Shown here piece after piece: positions 21,486 to 33,034 of a stretch of DNA of 64,000 bases (the stretch's first letter is position 1; each line of letters opens with the position of its first letter). The notes under the pieces are model-generated. The model worked only from the letters and a program-made list of their open reading frames with translations, ran no database searches and had not been told where the DNA came from. Source of the stretch: Varroa destructor (taxonomy: Eukaryota > Arthropoda > Arachnida > Mesostigmata > Varroidae); the NCBI RefSeq assembly GCF_002443255.2, contig NW_019211458.1:25552757-25616756 (forward strand), given 5' to 3'. The position numbers and the translations under genes were made by a program.

Positions 21486-23328
21486 ACTATGCCTCGCCTA
21501 TGGTAACAGTATGTTCCAGTTCACGAGTTTTTTTTGTCAGTTGAAGTTATTCAAGTTGCACTCGAAATACATACACGCGTTTGCGACTAGTCCGGACTAA
21601 ATTTACGACGGTCCAATTTTTCACTAAGTTTTCAGAATTCGAGCTATAATTCCGTAATATGTTAGATGTGAAATGCTGGCTTTGGCCGACATAAGTACAA
21701 ACTCTACTCTCGTGAAAGGCCTTTGCGACTGCGGCAGTGTGCTTCGCACCGTTGTAACCTTCGAAGAACAAAAGCTTAGCGGTAAAATACTGATTTTCGA
21801 CACTAAAAGATTCTCTGCTTCTGAACTTATTTTTCCCACGTTTAGATTCACTGTTTATTTATTCTCACAGGTTTCTTGAAACATTGGAGTATTTGCCAGC
21901 TAAATTTCATTGGCTAGCAGGTAGCGTTACTTCTGAGTAAGTCGGTTTTAAAACATGGCGGATTTGGTTGTGGTAGCCTCAGGCTCATGAGAAACAAAAA
22001 TTCACGCATACCGTTTACGTCGAATCGGCCTATGCAAAATCCTGCTACAGCATATGGGTGAAAGATCAAAACATTGACGATTTGTACAATATTGATCTTG
22101 TTTAAACGAGAGTAACTTCATTCGATCAAGCGATAATACGTTGTGTGAGATCCTTACGTTTGTCTTTTGAAATGCGTTTAGATGAAATATATCTGATTGC
22201 AGATTCCGTATACGATGTATTGTTTATACATTGTTGTAAGACGATAAAACTTTTGGGCACAATTTTACTTGCGTTAGGCAGCTTGTTTTAATGTAACTTC
22301 TATTCTACGTTGTTCAGTTCTAAATAACAACCCACGTTTAGCCAGGTTCTTGCATCTACCGTATAAATTTTGTAAAACAATTTATTTGGGTGTGTGTTCG
22401 TACAACGAATAAAGCGACTTGATCCATGACGCTAAAAATTGATTTTTTTTTTCAAGCTGGAAATAAATTCGCTGTATTCAAAGTTTGTGTATCTTTGCGA
22501 AGTCTGTTTATATCTGCCGAAAGTATGTAGACGTGTTGCAAAGGTACGAAGGGCCTATTTGTTAATGCAGCGGAAGTAATTATATAGTGTTTCTGGTTTT
22601 ACTTAAATACATATATGTTTCGATTGTACAAAGGGTACTGGAAATGTGAAATAGATGTTTTTAAATTAACAAATAGTTACGGTTGAACAAAATGTGCCAT
22701 CCAACTATGGTATGCCCCGACGAAATCCTAGGTAGTAAATCAGCTGTCTTTACAGAGTCTGTTTGGGTGCCGATGGATAGCTTCCGAATAAATATACAGT
22801 GTTAGTACTGAACAATTTTCTCTGAATCAATCGTTTGTTTTCATTTTGAGAAAATCTCTAAAATGGCTGTCTTCTTAAGGACTAACCGTCACTTATATAG
22901 AAACACCCAGCTAAATCTGTGTGTTTAACTCTTCTTGTTGGTTAGTTACACAGTACAATTCTACCAAATTGAAATCATTATCCAAATGGGCTGTTTCAGG
23001 ATAGGGGTTATATTGCTCGCAGTTTTACTCACTAAATACTAACGGGAATGATTAACGGATACGAATACCTTTTTATGAAGTACAAAACATTTACAGTTCG
23101 GCGGCATATTCGTAAATGGGTCTTCAGTTATACTGGATACGTATTGCCTTAAACCATTTCTTTATTTATCTTCGGGCGGCATCTGAAGACGACGATTTGC
23201 TTGCTTTGGAAATACGTATATGCATAGACGCCATATGAATAGTGCGCCAAACGCGCGTTCATTTATTTAGAGTTCTTCTTTAACTTCTAAGGAACACTTC
23301 TTTAAGACAGTGGCACGCTAAAGTTTAC
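21486..23328. other. AT-rich 1.8-kb gap
   Basis: Only small frames (75 codons or fewer) overlapping on both strands at 21547-21879. The remainder is AT-rich with nothing seen. Confidence 0.45.
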
Positions 23329-23733
23329 CTGGAAAAAACGTTTCAATGTATACCATCGAATATGGTGCGCATAAACGAACAGCAGCTCTGCCTCTGACAC
23401 AAATAAGATCATTTAAACTGCACGTAAAGTCTATACATATATGTTTCATGTGCACTGGAAGCGAAGTAGCTTTGCTTTTCGATTTTGAGTTATATCTATG
23501 CCTTTTTTCAGACTTGTTTTGATACTCTCGATAGCAGAACAAAATATCTCCGAAAAATTCGCGTCGTAAGCATTCTAAAAGTCGGATAAAAGGACAGCGA
23601 ACGTAGGCAAGTTTAGGGCCTGCTGTACAAGGACGCTTAAATTCATCCATAATACGCGCTGCTACGGCAGGAGCTCTAAATGAGATATTTGACAAAGCCA
23701 CCTTAAAAATGTACCACAGGTAGACCGGCACTT
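23329..23733 (-). CDS. Candidate internal exon, 405 nt, phase 1 at both ends
   Basis: On the minus strand a good acceptor (ATAATTTCCTTTATGTTAG) precedes 23733, and a good donor (TTCCAG|GTAAAC) follows 23329. The 405 bases between are open in one frame, enter and leave in phase 1, and are a multiple of three. The 134-residue segment has a hydrophobic aromatic start, several Cys, a basic central region with alternating KSKSK, and ends near MVYIETFFPG. The composition is protein-like in otherwise AT-rich DNA. No domain is recognised and flanking exons were not found. Confidence 0.3.
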
Positions 23734-24443
23734 CTAACATAAAGGAAATTATTAACTTTAACTTTATTATGTATTCTTCGAAGCAAAAAAACGATCTCCT
23801 TGGTGTCAGCTAACGTGTGCACCGGAGCCTTTCATACGTAGGTACGTGTGATAATCCTGAGACAATGACGATAGGTTATATCAGTAGCTCACGTTTGTCT
23901 CGACATTGCCAGTGTTCATAATTATCTAATACACAACCAAGCATACCTTTGGCATCCTTTTACCTCTCCCTTGTTCCATACAACCCATAAGCTTGTCTCT
24001 ATGCCTACATTCAGATGAAGTTGTTGTTGATGATAATGCAATTCATTCAGAACCGAAAGGTCCAGTATGTCTAAACAGATAGCACAGGACGGCCAAATAA
24101 CTAGTCTCCTGTTTTTGGATCAGCAGAGGCATCTCCTAGTCTGTTTTACAGCTCTGTTTAAAACAGCCACAGTTAGCTGTCCAAGTCTTCCAGCCATTTT
24201 CAACTGTCTGTATCTGTATATAGACGTCCTGCAATCGATCAGTCGATCCATTGATCCGGCTCCCTAAAGATCTCTCTGTGTTTCTACATCACTTACTTCG
24301 TACCCTCCACTGTGGCTGTCAGCTCCCCTCCAGTGCGCCTTCAACGCCACTGCTGTCAAAGACAAGCATTTATTGCTAAACTATTTAAGCAAATAGTGCA
24401 ATATAATCAATATAGGATTATCGTGCGCAATATTTGCATCCAG
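23734..24443. other. Gap leading into a gene-like island
   Basis: Mixed composition. A possible 31-nt exon lies at 23811-23841 between a CTCCTTGGTGTCAG acceptor and a TAG|GTACGT donor. Plus-strand frames at 24067-24267 and 24312-24527 have no supporting splice sites. Confidence 0.4.
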
Positions 24444-24559
24444 GGGAAGAAATTCGAGATCTTGGCACATTCGCAGCTCCTGAAGACGCAGAAGGAGATG
24501 CAGAGGCTGATCAACCAGCAAACATAAGGCGCTTGGGAAGGTCTCCGTACAGAGAATGA
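24444..24559 (+). CDS. Candidate terminal exon of a propeptide-like protein
   Basis: After an acceptor (ATATTTGCATCCAG, ending 24443) the frame entered in phase 1 encodes 37 residues to TGA 24557-24559. It contains an acidic Ala-rich spacer (PEDAEGDAEADQ), then a dibasic RR and a GR pair in the tail IRRLGRSPYRE. Acidic spacers next to basic cleavage sites, with Gly before a basic residue as an amidation donor, are typical of neuropeptide and hormone precursors. The core NIRRLG matches no family I can name; it is only superficially like PRLamide peptides, as F and P are missing. The signal-peptide exon was not located. Confidence 0.28.
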
Positions 24560-24634
24560 AAAAGATAAAGCGGGAGATAATCCTGATACTATTGGTTGCA
24601 TCGAACTTACTTCGAACAGGCTTTTCAGGGGTGT

Positions 24635-24645
24635 GGGGGGGGGGG
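24635..24645. repeat. G11 homopolymer
   Basis: Eleven consecutive G. Confidence 0.9.
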
Positions 24646-24774
24646 TCTTTGTAGTGAGGACGAGTTCACGGTAGATCCAATTTAACATCTGAGCAACAGA
24701 ATTATTGACCAATGGTCGGTGCAACTCTAGGCTGAGGTGTTCCCTATCCGCCTCTCACGCTGCCGATAACAATA

Positions 24775-24921
24775 ATGCGCACGATGTTGTTGCTGCTCCC
24801 ATCGTTGTTATGGTCCCTCCACTTTTTGAGTGTCTCTGGAAGTCCGACATTTGATGCGGTACGGCTCGACACTCGGCTTCGCTGCGCACTCATTAAAAGC
24901 TGTCAGCCGGATGAAAAATAA
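24775..24921 (+). CDS. Possible 48-residue signal-peptide-like ORF
   Basis: In-frame ATGs at 24775 and 24784 start a frame ending at TAA 24919-24921. The N-terminus (MLLLLPSLLWSLHFLSVSG) is a textbook-like hydrophobic core followed by small residues. The remaining 26 residues are charged with two Cys. It could be a complete short secreted peptide, or a first exon whose donor lies before the stop, although no strong GT is present. It overlaps the 115-codon ORF starting at 24854 in another frame, so both cannot be the main product. Confidence 0.22.
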   Translation: MRTMLLLLPSLLWSLHFLSVSGSPTFDAVRLDTRLRCALIKSCQPDEK

Positions 24922-25201
24922 ATCGAGCGCTTCCTGCGCACTCCTGCTCCCTTCTGACCCAGCAGCCGTCCACGCCACCAATTTGTGCCAGAAGCGGCTG
25001 CCGCCAACGTCGACGCTGTTGTCGACGAGAAACGGTAACGACGGTTTTGAGCGTGGCAGAACGTGCGGCACCAACTGCAGGCCCAATAAGCAGCGTGGAG
25101 TCGACGGGTACCTTAGCAGAACCAAATTGCTTTGCTGGTGCTGCTGCCGCTACTGCCGGTGTTGTTGCCTTTGCAGAATCCGGCCTTGGAACAAAGATTG
25201 A
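24854..25201 (+). CDS. Possible 115-residue ORF with cysteine cluster tail
   Basis: The ATG at 24854 (T at -3, weak context) opens 115 codons to the stop at 25199-25201. The product is Ser/Arg/Asn-rich, then ends in a dense cysteine cluster (CWCCCRYCRCCCLC). That cluster comes from a TGC/GCT-rich low-complexity run, and the same bases in another frame read poly-Ala. A possible donor (ACG|GTAACG) lies inside at about 25035. The cysteine cluster does not match a known toxin or metallothionein spacing that I can assert. Confidence 0.2.
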   Translation: MRYGSTLGFAAHSLKAVSRMKNKSSASCALLLPSDPAAVHATNLCQKRLPPTSTLLSTRNGNDGFERGRTCGTNCRPNKQRGVDGYLSRTKLLCWCCCRYCRCCCLCRIRPWNKD

Positions 25202-26277
25202 TAATGGGTGGTGGGGTCATGGGATGTGAAATAAGAACCAGGGCTTAGAAGCCGTGAATATAATATCGGGGACATGCGGTAGAGAATAAGACAACAATAG
25301 AGGTCAAGACTCAGCCGCCTTTAGAAGAGAAATAACCAATTGAGCTGGGCTTACCGTACGCAACCGAGACACTGAGGCTTTCAGATGAGCAAAAGCTGGC
25401 GTTTCGTCACAGTCCCCGGGCAGAGGGGTTATGGCAGGAAGAATAAAGAAAGCGAAAGGGTCTCATAATCAAATTGCCCCGTTACGTAATATCCCCACAG
25501 CGCCGGCTAAGCAGGGACCGCCCATTTAACCCTGCATAACACCCGTATTCGCCTTTACCCGTTTCTCCAACACATTTGAATCCGCACTACGAACTGCGTA
25601 CTAACGATAAATAATGATATATGTATAGATAAATCTCCAAAGCAGAGGTTAGAGCACTATCAATATTACCACTTGTGCTACAATGCTCTGAACCTTTTTG
25701 GGTGTTTCGACGTTTCATTGGGTTCTGTTCGATGCTTGAGCCCGTAAATGACAAATCTGGAGATAAAACTTTCTTCAGTATAGGTACAACCTTTTGCAGA
25801 TATAACACAGTAAAAGAGTTTTACTCGGCTCTAATGGATTGTCGCTTCTTTGCGACAATGATCGACCTGTGGAAGTTGCTCAGACAGAGTCAGCAGTATT
25901 AGTTGATTTGTTATCTCATTACGAACTGTTCTGCAAGTGAGAAGAAAAGCGTACCTTCATAGGAACGTTTATTTAGAAGTTCCAATATGTCAGCTTGATC
26001 TGACCCAAACCTCTCTTAATAGAATACTCCAATTAAACACAGATAATTTTGCAAGCGATGTTAAATCAAAGGCTTTAGATTTGGAGGGTGCTTCTTATAT
26101 GTAATATTTGAAAGCATTTTTTATACAAGAAGTTAAGCCCGAGCTCCGCGAAGCTGCTTCTCAATGTAATTTAGCCGGCAAAAGTAGTGATGAAATAGCT
26201 TGCTAAATGATAATGATGAATAGACAAATGATTGTAAATATGTAAAGTGTTTTCTTGCAAATATTAGAATATTAAAT
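25202..26277. other. Gap, GC-richer to 25.56 kb then AT-rich
   Basis: Overlapping frames at 25587-25808 (minus) and 25675-25902 (plus) look like chance openings; see the rejected list for a weak eIF4E resemblance. Nothing else seen. Confidence 0.45.
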
Positions 26278-26302
26278 CTAATAATAATAATAATAATAAT
26301 AA
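26278..26302. repeat. (AAT)n trinucleotide microsatellite
   Basis: About eight ATA/AAT units. Confidence 0.9.
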
Positions 26303-28163
26303 ATAAAAAGGGTAATAAGAAGGAATCTTTTATATTGCGTTCCAGGAACAGGGGTTCGTCAAATAACTTTACCGCTAATTAATTCATGCCATTATACTAC
26401 ATAATATAGTATTTATTAATTAAATAAATTTAGAGAAAAGCAGCATAGTTAGTTAGAAAAGCGAAAGATGGCCTACACAAACATGGAATCTGTGAAAGTC
26501 GTCACGCTCTCTTCTATAATGTTATATTGCTTGTCGTTGCGGTTCAATAGAAGTTATGAAGTCATGGGAGAATGTTTCTGTAGGCCGGTTTGGAGCTATC
26601 ATTCAACTATATCTAATATGACCATACAAAATCTGTAATAAAAACAATAATAAATCCAATATAAAAGAGTGTACTCTTAAAAGCTGTTTTACAAAGAATG
26701 AATCTACAAAACAAATAAAAAATGCTCAAGTATTAAAGAGCAGGTAAAGTGCGGGCTTCGGAAGCTCTGAAAATATGGCCACTTCGTGGATGCCAATACA
26801 AAGCTTTCAGCGCGTATTCATTTAATATATATAAATATATGCATACATAGATATATGGCTAGATACGGCGGGACTTAGCTGTTACAGTTAAAGTCCAGGT
26901 GACTTACGTTTAGATAGGACACGAAACAGCTTTAATACCCTATGTGATTAAATGCACAAGCCAGATCTCCAATCTTCGTTTTTTTGTGCAGTGGCATATT
27001 AGACAAGATATGAGACTTCTTTGAGATAAAAACAACCCAGCTGTCCCTTTATACATACAAACGGACCGATACGTGTCTAAATTCTCTGTGTCAGCTCTTC
27101 ACGCGGTAACGTTGCTAGTTTCCGGTGCCCAATGTCTACGCTACAGGTTCTTGACCGTAATCTGTCATCACGGACAGCGTTAGCTACTTTATGACTCTAT
27201 GCCGTTGACTGCGCTATATTTTCACGCTAGTCTTAACATTGCCTTGAGTAGAAATTGCGTGTATACAAAGCGTTTACTGTGGTTAAGGAACCGACCACAG
27301 TTGCACGTTGGTGTTGCCATGTTCCTGCTGCTGATGCGAGCCGCTATGTGAAAACGATCGCTAAACTAATGACGTTATACTAAACGCGCCTATAAGGATC
27401 ATTTAACGGACTCATCCAGACTGGCATGGGCGGTGGTAAACTTAAAAATGTTAGGAACTTAGTTTTATCCGGGTATGTGCGTAAGTAAAGCCAACTTTAT
27501 GTAGACTACCACGAAGAAAGACGGTGTACGCGAGGCGGCAGGAAATGTGTACACCAAGCGTTCCCATGCTTTTGACCGGTCTTGGGAATAAGGCAAACTA
27601 AACCATAGATTGGGCTAATGTCTGCTAGAGGAAGCGAGCCGCCGCGCAGGCTTAGGTTTAACGAAGGGATTGGTGGGGAATAAGAAGGGTACTTATCCCG
27701 TTTACTTAATACACAACTTACTGCAATAGCCAGATGCAGTAAAGTCCTATTACCTACAGCTAGTCAACTTGAACACCTAAACACATGCGGCCATCCTTAT
27801 TGCGTCCGCTGCGTTTTTGCTGTATTAATTCGGATTTTTTCTCCATGAACCCTGGTCCCACTGTAAACAACAGTTACAAAAGATTGACTAAATGCTACCC
27901 TTGTAGTAATGTCGACTTCTTCGCGCTCATCAGTAGGCAAATTCTGTTACTCGTAGAAGGTCCAGATATGCGACATCTGATATTATGTACATAGCTCCGA
28001 ACTTAAAACTCGAAACAGCTACCAAGTCACTTATGCGTTATTCGAAAGTTAAACCTAGACGCCGAAATAGGACGGGTTTGCCAAAATAGGTTCAGTACAC
28101 GATACACAGTGCAGATATTGTGAAGAAAAAAATTATGGCTGTAACTTTTGCTGTGTGCGTCAA
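26303..28163. other. AT-rich 1.9-kb gap
   Basis: No frame above about 70 codons and no convincing splice pair. Confidence 0.5.
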
Positions 28164-28236
28164 GAGGAGTTGATCTCAACCTGCAAATTAGAGAGCATTC
28201 GAAGGTTTGAGATGTCACCTAGCCCATTCGGCATGC
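28164..28236 (+). CDS. Possible 73-nt exon before GTAAGTAT
   Basis: A fair acceptor (CTGTGTGCGTCAAG) precedes 28164 and a strong donor core (GTAAGTAT, though with C at -1) follows at 28237. The frame between is open; unspliced, it would continue to 28415. The segment is short and mixed, and unassigned. Confidence 0.17.
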
Positions 28237-28817
28237 GTAAGTATAAGTGGGAAAAATGGCTTAGAATTATATTGAAGAGGCTTCGGGTCAAGCGAGCTGT
28301 CTTACAGAACACCGTGAGAGCACCATTAAGAGAGCACCTATATCAATTTGATTTGCCCTGGCTAACAAAACACGTTCGTTGTTATAGGAGTGGTATAATA
28401 CGTTCCGCAATGTAAACGTTCGTGTCTACACTCAATAACATACGGACATTGCTCAAATTAGGTAAAGTCGAATGGATACCACCCACATATTCTTAGTTAA
28501 CTAATCCTGATGCCACGGCGTATATTCACCTCGACATGGAGCAACGTTTAGGATCTGTAAGTAGCGGCGAAAATTAAACAACATAGGAAAAAAGCCGAGC
28601 ATTGCTCATATATTATCGCTAGAGGTAGGGCGAGATGTTGAAAATAAGGTTGAACTAGGGATACTAAAGAGCAGCTAATCGGAAGATAGCTTGATCGACG
28701 CGACGATCTGGATCCCCGGATGTTTCCTGGGAATAAACCTACGGTACGTAAAAGACAACGGGATAAATGTGGAGTCCTAAAAGGAAATCAACGGGAGGAC
28801 ACTAGTCCTTAAAGGGA
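28237..28817. other. Gap, no independent gene seen
   Basis: The open frame from the preceding candidate continues to 28415 with an Arg-rich translation. After that, nothing supportable. Confidence 0.4.
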
Positions 28818-29000
28818 ATGGTGCGAAAAGGCCGAGCTCTACAAACGGCTCCAATCACCCAGAGATTCCTTTCATTGTATTGCTATTACTCCTCCTGCCG
28901 GCTTACAGCCTTTGCTCTTTGTAAATCGAACGCAATGCCCGACGTAAGACTACTTAATTTTTTTACCTCTTCCCTTTACGCTTATAATCGCATAACTTAG
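28818..29000 (+). CDS. Possible 60-residue ORF, strong start context
   Basis: The ATG at 28818 has G at -3 and G at +4. The frame ends at TAG 28998-29000. The N-terminus is basic, followed by an aromatic/Ser/Leu stretch that is only weakly hydrophobic. An internal GAC|GTAAGA could serve as a donor at about 28941. Unassigned. Confidence 0.15.
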   Translation: MVRKGRALQTAPITQRFLSLYCYYSSCRLTAFALCKSNAMPDVRLLNFFTSSLYAYNRIT

Positions 29001-31787
29001 ACACTCGCAGATAAACACAGTATTTGACTACATAAAATAACATGGAAAGGACGTACAATCCAATTTCGATCTTCAAGATTCAAACAGAAGTTTGCAAAAA
29101 TCCAAGGCAATGCCTCCTTCCACCTTTACATCGCATTAAATGACGGGCGCACTCGAAACGAAACAAACTCCTGTTAAATAAAATAACTTTGTTCGGGTGT
29201 TCCTATCTTTGCAGGAGCAAGCTATCTATGCGTTTGATGCGATGGTTTAATTTCTTATATCAGCAAATCTTTCGCTTTTCTGTATTGCGTTTTTTTAATT
29301 ATAATATTACTTTAAGTATTAAAAGGGTCATTAGTTAAAAATAAAAAATAACCAAATAACACTTTCACGCTAAGAAGGATTTTTTGCATGCATTTTTTGA
29401 AGGATTACGATAATTGTAAGTTAATAAATATTTAGAGGCGCTGCACTGTCGAGTTGGAAATAAGAAAAACAGTTAGTAGGAAGCGGCATTTTATAATAGA
29501 AATTTTAGGATATTTATAATTTACCTACCATTTCTCACTCATATAATGTATGATGTATAAACGCTCCAGTTAACTGAAGGCGTTATGGTTGTGCTTGTTG
29601 AAAACTTCTAATTGCCCCAACTACGATATTGTGACAGATATCATTTAGATACACTTTTGGCCTTCCAGAAATCAAATATACTTTTTTGTTAACTTGCTCG
29701 AGAGGTCGATTAAGGTACGTTCCTAATTGTTAGACAAACCTTCCAATTGAAAAAAACATTAATGTTCTAGTGTATTATCGGAACATAACGTTGAACATTA
29801 ATATGCTACGTATATCATCACTGCTAATCATTAAAGCGTTGGGGTACGCAGAAGCATGATGCAGGGGATCTTAATTAGCTTGCAACCAATATTCAATCTC
29901 CTAAAAATTTTTTGACTACGTCGCTTGGTAATCCAAGACAATTCACCCATCTAAAACTGTCACCCTCAAGTGTTTAGGACTATAAGCTATGTATGACACA
30001 CTTAACAAGATTTGTGTGGACCCTTTACTATTACGAGCTGAAGCTGATTGCGAATTCACTGCCATTTTCCTACTCTGGCCTTGATCTTGATGCCAAGATC
30101 ATATTTCCCTTCTACATCGATTCACTGTTATCATCTTTATCTCAATGAAGCCAAGCCAACGATCACACTGGGGTCCTGCTGCTGCTGCTTCAGCACACAT
30201 TTTTATTCAGAGTTCCACGTAAAACGCATCTATCTTTTTTGAGAAATAGGCTGCTGCCTTGTTAGTAGGAAAGTTTAGTGGAGGACAGGCCAAGTCGGCC
30301 GTAGTCTACTAGCTTGTCCCAAGGTTTTGCGCTTCACCTAATGGGGCTTTGAACATGATGAGTCGAGTGTTATGAAGATCGACACGCGAGAGTCTAATTA
30401 GCATCCCATAGCTCCCCCGAAATCTTTTCCCCTTTATCTTTCCTCCTTAGATGTCTTCTATATACCTTCTTGTACATATATCGGGCCTATGTGCCCCGCT
30501 CTGGTTTGTTCACGTTTACTTTAACCGTTGCCCGTCAAACCACCACTGCTTTCTACTGGCCGAAATTCTGCCCTATGGCCCATATTCCACGTAGCGCTTT
30601 TACAAACGAGTAAGCTTGAGTTTAATTTAACTAGAACAATAGTTATTGTATATTCTTCTTGAATAGTCCTATTGTATTGTAAGTTGTATAATTAACGAGA
30701 GAATGATGCGAAATGTATTATATTTGTAGTCAGTCTTGTCAGTAAATCTTGTCATACTATACATTGGTCGCGGCGGCGGCGGCGAGAATGCGGGCCACCG
30801 CAGGTCAGAGCGCCCATGCCCTCCACTTTGAGCAGGGCCTGTTTCATCGATGTAGCTCGTCATTTTTGCCACTCTGTACTGTTCCTAGAATGGCGTATGC
30901 CGTTCGAGCGTTCTGAGCAAGCCCTAGCCACTAAAGAGATCGAGCTAGCAGTGCATACGAGCAGCAGTAGTGGAGACAGAAAGAAGTACATTTTTTAGAG
31001 CTTGTCTGCGCTTTGCGTTGTGGTGTGCATCCACTGACAAACTTCGTCAGCCGGGACCGCAAAATAAACAAGTGAGTTACACCAGCAGGTGACCCAAGTA
31101 TCGACCGCAGAGAGGGACAGAGAAAATAAGGAAGAAGAAGAAGACAAGGGACGATAAAGCGAAGATTCAACGAGATTCTTCTGGCGGAAAGAGAAACTAA
31201 AGCGAATTACGACGTGAGCACGATGGAAAAAGGAGCGTTGGAGCTCATTAAGGAACTGATAATAAACCAACCAGGCTGGTTGACAGATTGAGAGATCGGG
31301 TCGAGACAAATCCGTCCAACGGCCACTAGCGCCAATCTACATTAGCGCAACTGCCACTGCTACTGCTGCTATTACTACAGCTATGACTGGACCAACTGGG
31401 ACAGTGAAAGGTAAAATGATAGCGTTGACCGGGTGTATTCTCTTCCAAATCTACTCCTCTTTCATTTCTCTATTCACGGAAGCTTCTCTACCATAGTGTC
31501 TTTAGATGTTCGTAAAGCCAACTTTCTTTTTCCCTTATACAACTACTGCCTGGAGATTCGCTTGGTTCCCAAATTGTGGATTTTTTAAGAGGGGGCAACA
31601 CCTGACCACGGGCAAACTTCGCAAAATTCGCTACAGACCCATATATGTATGTATTTCAGAAACATAAAAAAACTTGACCTAAAGATTTACATTGTTAGCC
31701 GACGTGTTTACATATACTGCGTATTCGAGTGGCATATTGGGACAGGGTTGTACAATAACTGTTAACTCTACAGACCGAAAGCTGGTG
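29001..31787. other. Gap: AT-rich to 30.3 kb, GC-richer to 31.5 kb
   Basis: Contains a short (CGG)n run at 30769-30784 and a purine-rich GAAGAAGAAG tract near 31130-31145, with overlapping frames on the minus strand (30931-31309) that are mostly the complement of that purine tract. No gene can be supported. Confidence 0.45.
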
Positions 31788-31811
31788 TATATATATATAT
31801 ATATATATATA
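31788..31811. repeat. (TA)n microsatellite
   Basis: Twenty-four bases of alternating TA. Confidence 0.95.
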
Positions 31812-32630
31812 AACTGGGCGTCCAAATTGAAAATATTGCTGATGTTCTGTTTTTAGCACTGTATCTAGATGAAAGCAGATATTTTTATGAACTTCTCAGC
31901 ATATGCTAGAATATATATACCCCCACCATGATTCGTGATTAATCCTTTAGTTTGGAACTGATAAAAGTAGTCATTTTTCAAAAATATTCTTTCTTTGATC
32001 TAGATATAATTTTTTATTAGCAACTGTACTGTATATTCGGCAATACTAATAAATATGAATCGGTGAAAATATCGTTCAAAATCTCAGTGAACTTAAATTT
32101 AAGGCTGGCAGCAAATTGAAACTCGAAGTACATAAAATAGACGTTACCAAAATATCCAAAGGGTGCAAAATAGGTTAAAAAGGTCTGAAAAAGTCTAACC
32201 GTTAGAGCCCATCTGATGACAAAATAGGCCTTATATATTCCCCTTTCTAAATCTAAGTTTGCTATAAGTTTCTGCATAATAAATCCAGGGTATCAAAAAT
32301 GGCATGTTTAAGCGTTTATCATGTCTTTTTTAACCCTCGAAATCTACTCCGAATTTTTCAAAGGCCGCATGAAAATAGGTAATGACGTCGGCCGTCAATT
32401 TTTGGGTAAAAAAAAAAGTTTTTAGTCTTGTCGGCGCTTCGCTAAGCACGAAAAAATTGGATAAAAGCTGATCCAATTCCAATGAATTCCAAAAGCGGCA
32501 CAACGTTTTTCGCCATGACGAGTCCGTTATTTCCCTCTGGAAAGAAATTGTTTTTTATCTGCTATCAGAAGTAGTATATTGTCCAAAATAAGATAGCGGA
32601 AACAAGTCAATGACATTATGTATTTTCCAG
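31812..32630. other. AT-rich gap ending in an acceptor
   Basis: AT-rich. A minus-strand frame of 86 codons (32017-32277) has no support. It ends with ATGTATTTTCCAG, the acceptor used in the next entry. Confidence 0.45.
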
Positions 32631-32821
32631 ACGCAAAAAACCGGTTGATTCGTTCGAGCCCTATGAGCTTACCATCCACAAGGAGCTTCAAGATGCCTGA
32701 ACGGCATAGTCTATTCTGTGTTTTCTTGTTCACGTTTGCTGTTCAGAACGTAGCTGCTTCACGTGGCTATTTCAGTAATACGCGAATTGAGGCACCCAAA
32801 AAGGGACTAAGTGTACAGTAA
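32631..32821 (+). CDS. Candidate secreted short peptide (start 32693)
   Basis: A good acceptor ends at 32630. The exon then has 62 bases of leader and an ATG at 32693 in strong context (AAG before ATG). The 42-codon frame begins MPERHSLFCVFLFTFAVQNV, a plausible signal peptide with a short charged start and a roughly 14-residue hydrophobic core, with likely cleavage after an Ala-Ala or Ala-Ser position near residue 22. The remaining tail of about 20 residues is polar, contains KK, and stops at TAA 32819-32821. The same frame reopens immediately after the stop for 71 codons (to 33034), which is unusual. Possible donors near the stop (ACA|GTAAAA) are only fair. Unassigned; small secreted or neuropeptide-like. 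Confidence 0.32.
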
Positions 32822-33034
32822 AATCAACCTATATTGGACGGAATGGCGGCAAGCGGTATCTTCGACTCAGACCTAGACCATCAGGAAGCTACTTCGAGAA
32901 AAATAAGTGCCAAAAGCATTTATCGTAGTAAAAATAGCAGTAATATTGCTATTGTCAATAACCGAAAGTTCTACTCAGCTGTATCCAATAAAGGTGGGTT
33001 TTGTAGGAGAGCTGCTCATGTTCATGTACAGTAG
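32822..33034 (+). CDS. In-frame continuation after a single TAA
   Basis: Directly after the TAA at 32819-32821 the same frame is open for 70 further codons to TAG at 33032-33034, with an internal ATG at 32843. It is Ser/Asn/Lys/Arg-rich and hydrophilic. At about 32994 there is AAAG|GTGGGT, a good donor. Alternatives are a separate small ORF, the second half of a precursor interrupted by a nonsense change, or coincidence. Confidence 0.18.
   Translation, partial: NQPILDGMAASGIFDSDLDHQEATSRKISAKSIYRSKNSSNIAIVNNRKFYSAVSNKGGFCRRAAHVHVQ

Noticed and set aside
25675..25902. Plus-strand frame with a loose eIF4E-like pattern (NDKS … NTVKEFY)
   Set aside because: The conserved tryptophans are missing, the spacing is two residues off, there is no ATG with context, and the flanking frames carry no further eIF4E motifs. 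Best read as coincidence.
32017..32277. Minus-strand frame of 86 codons, Phe/Leu/Tyr-rich
   Set aside because: AT-rich composition artefact without start context or splice sites.
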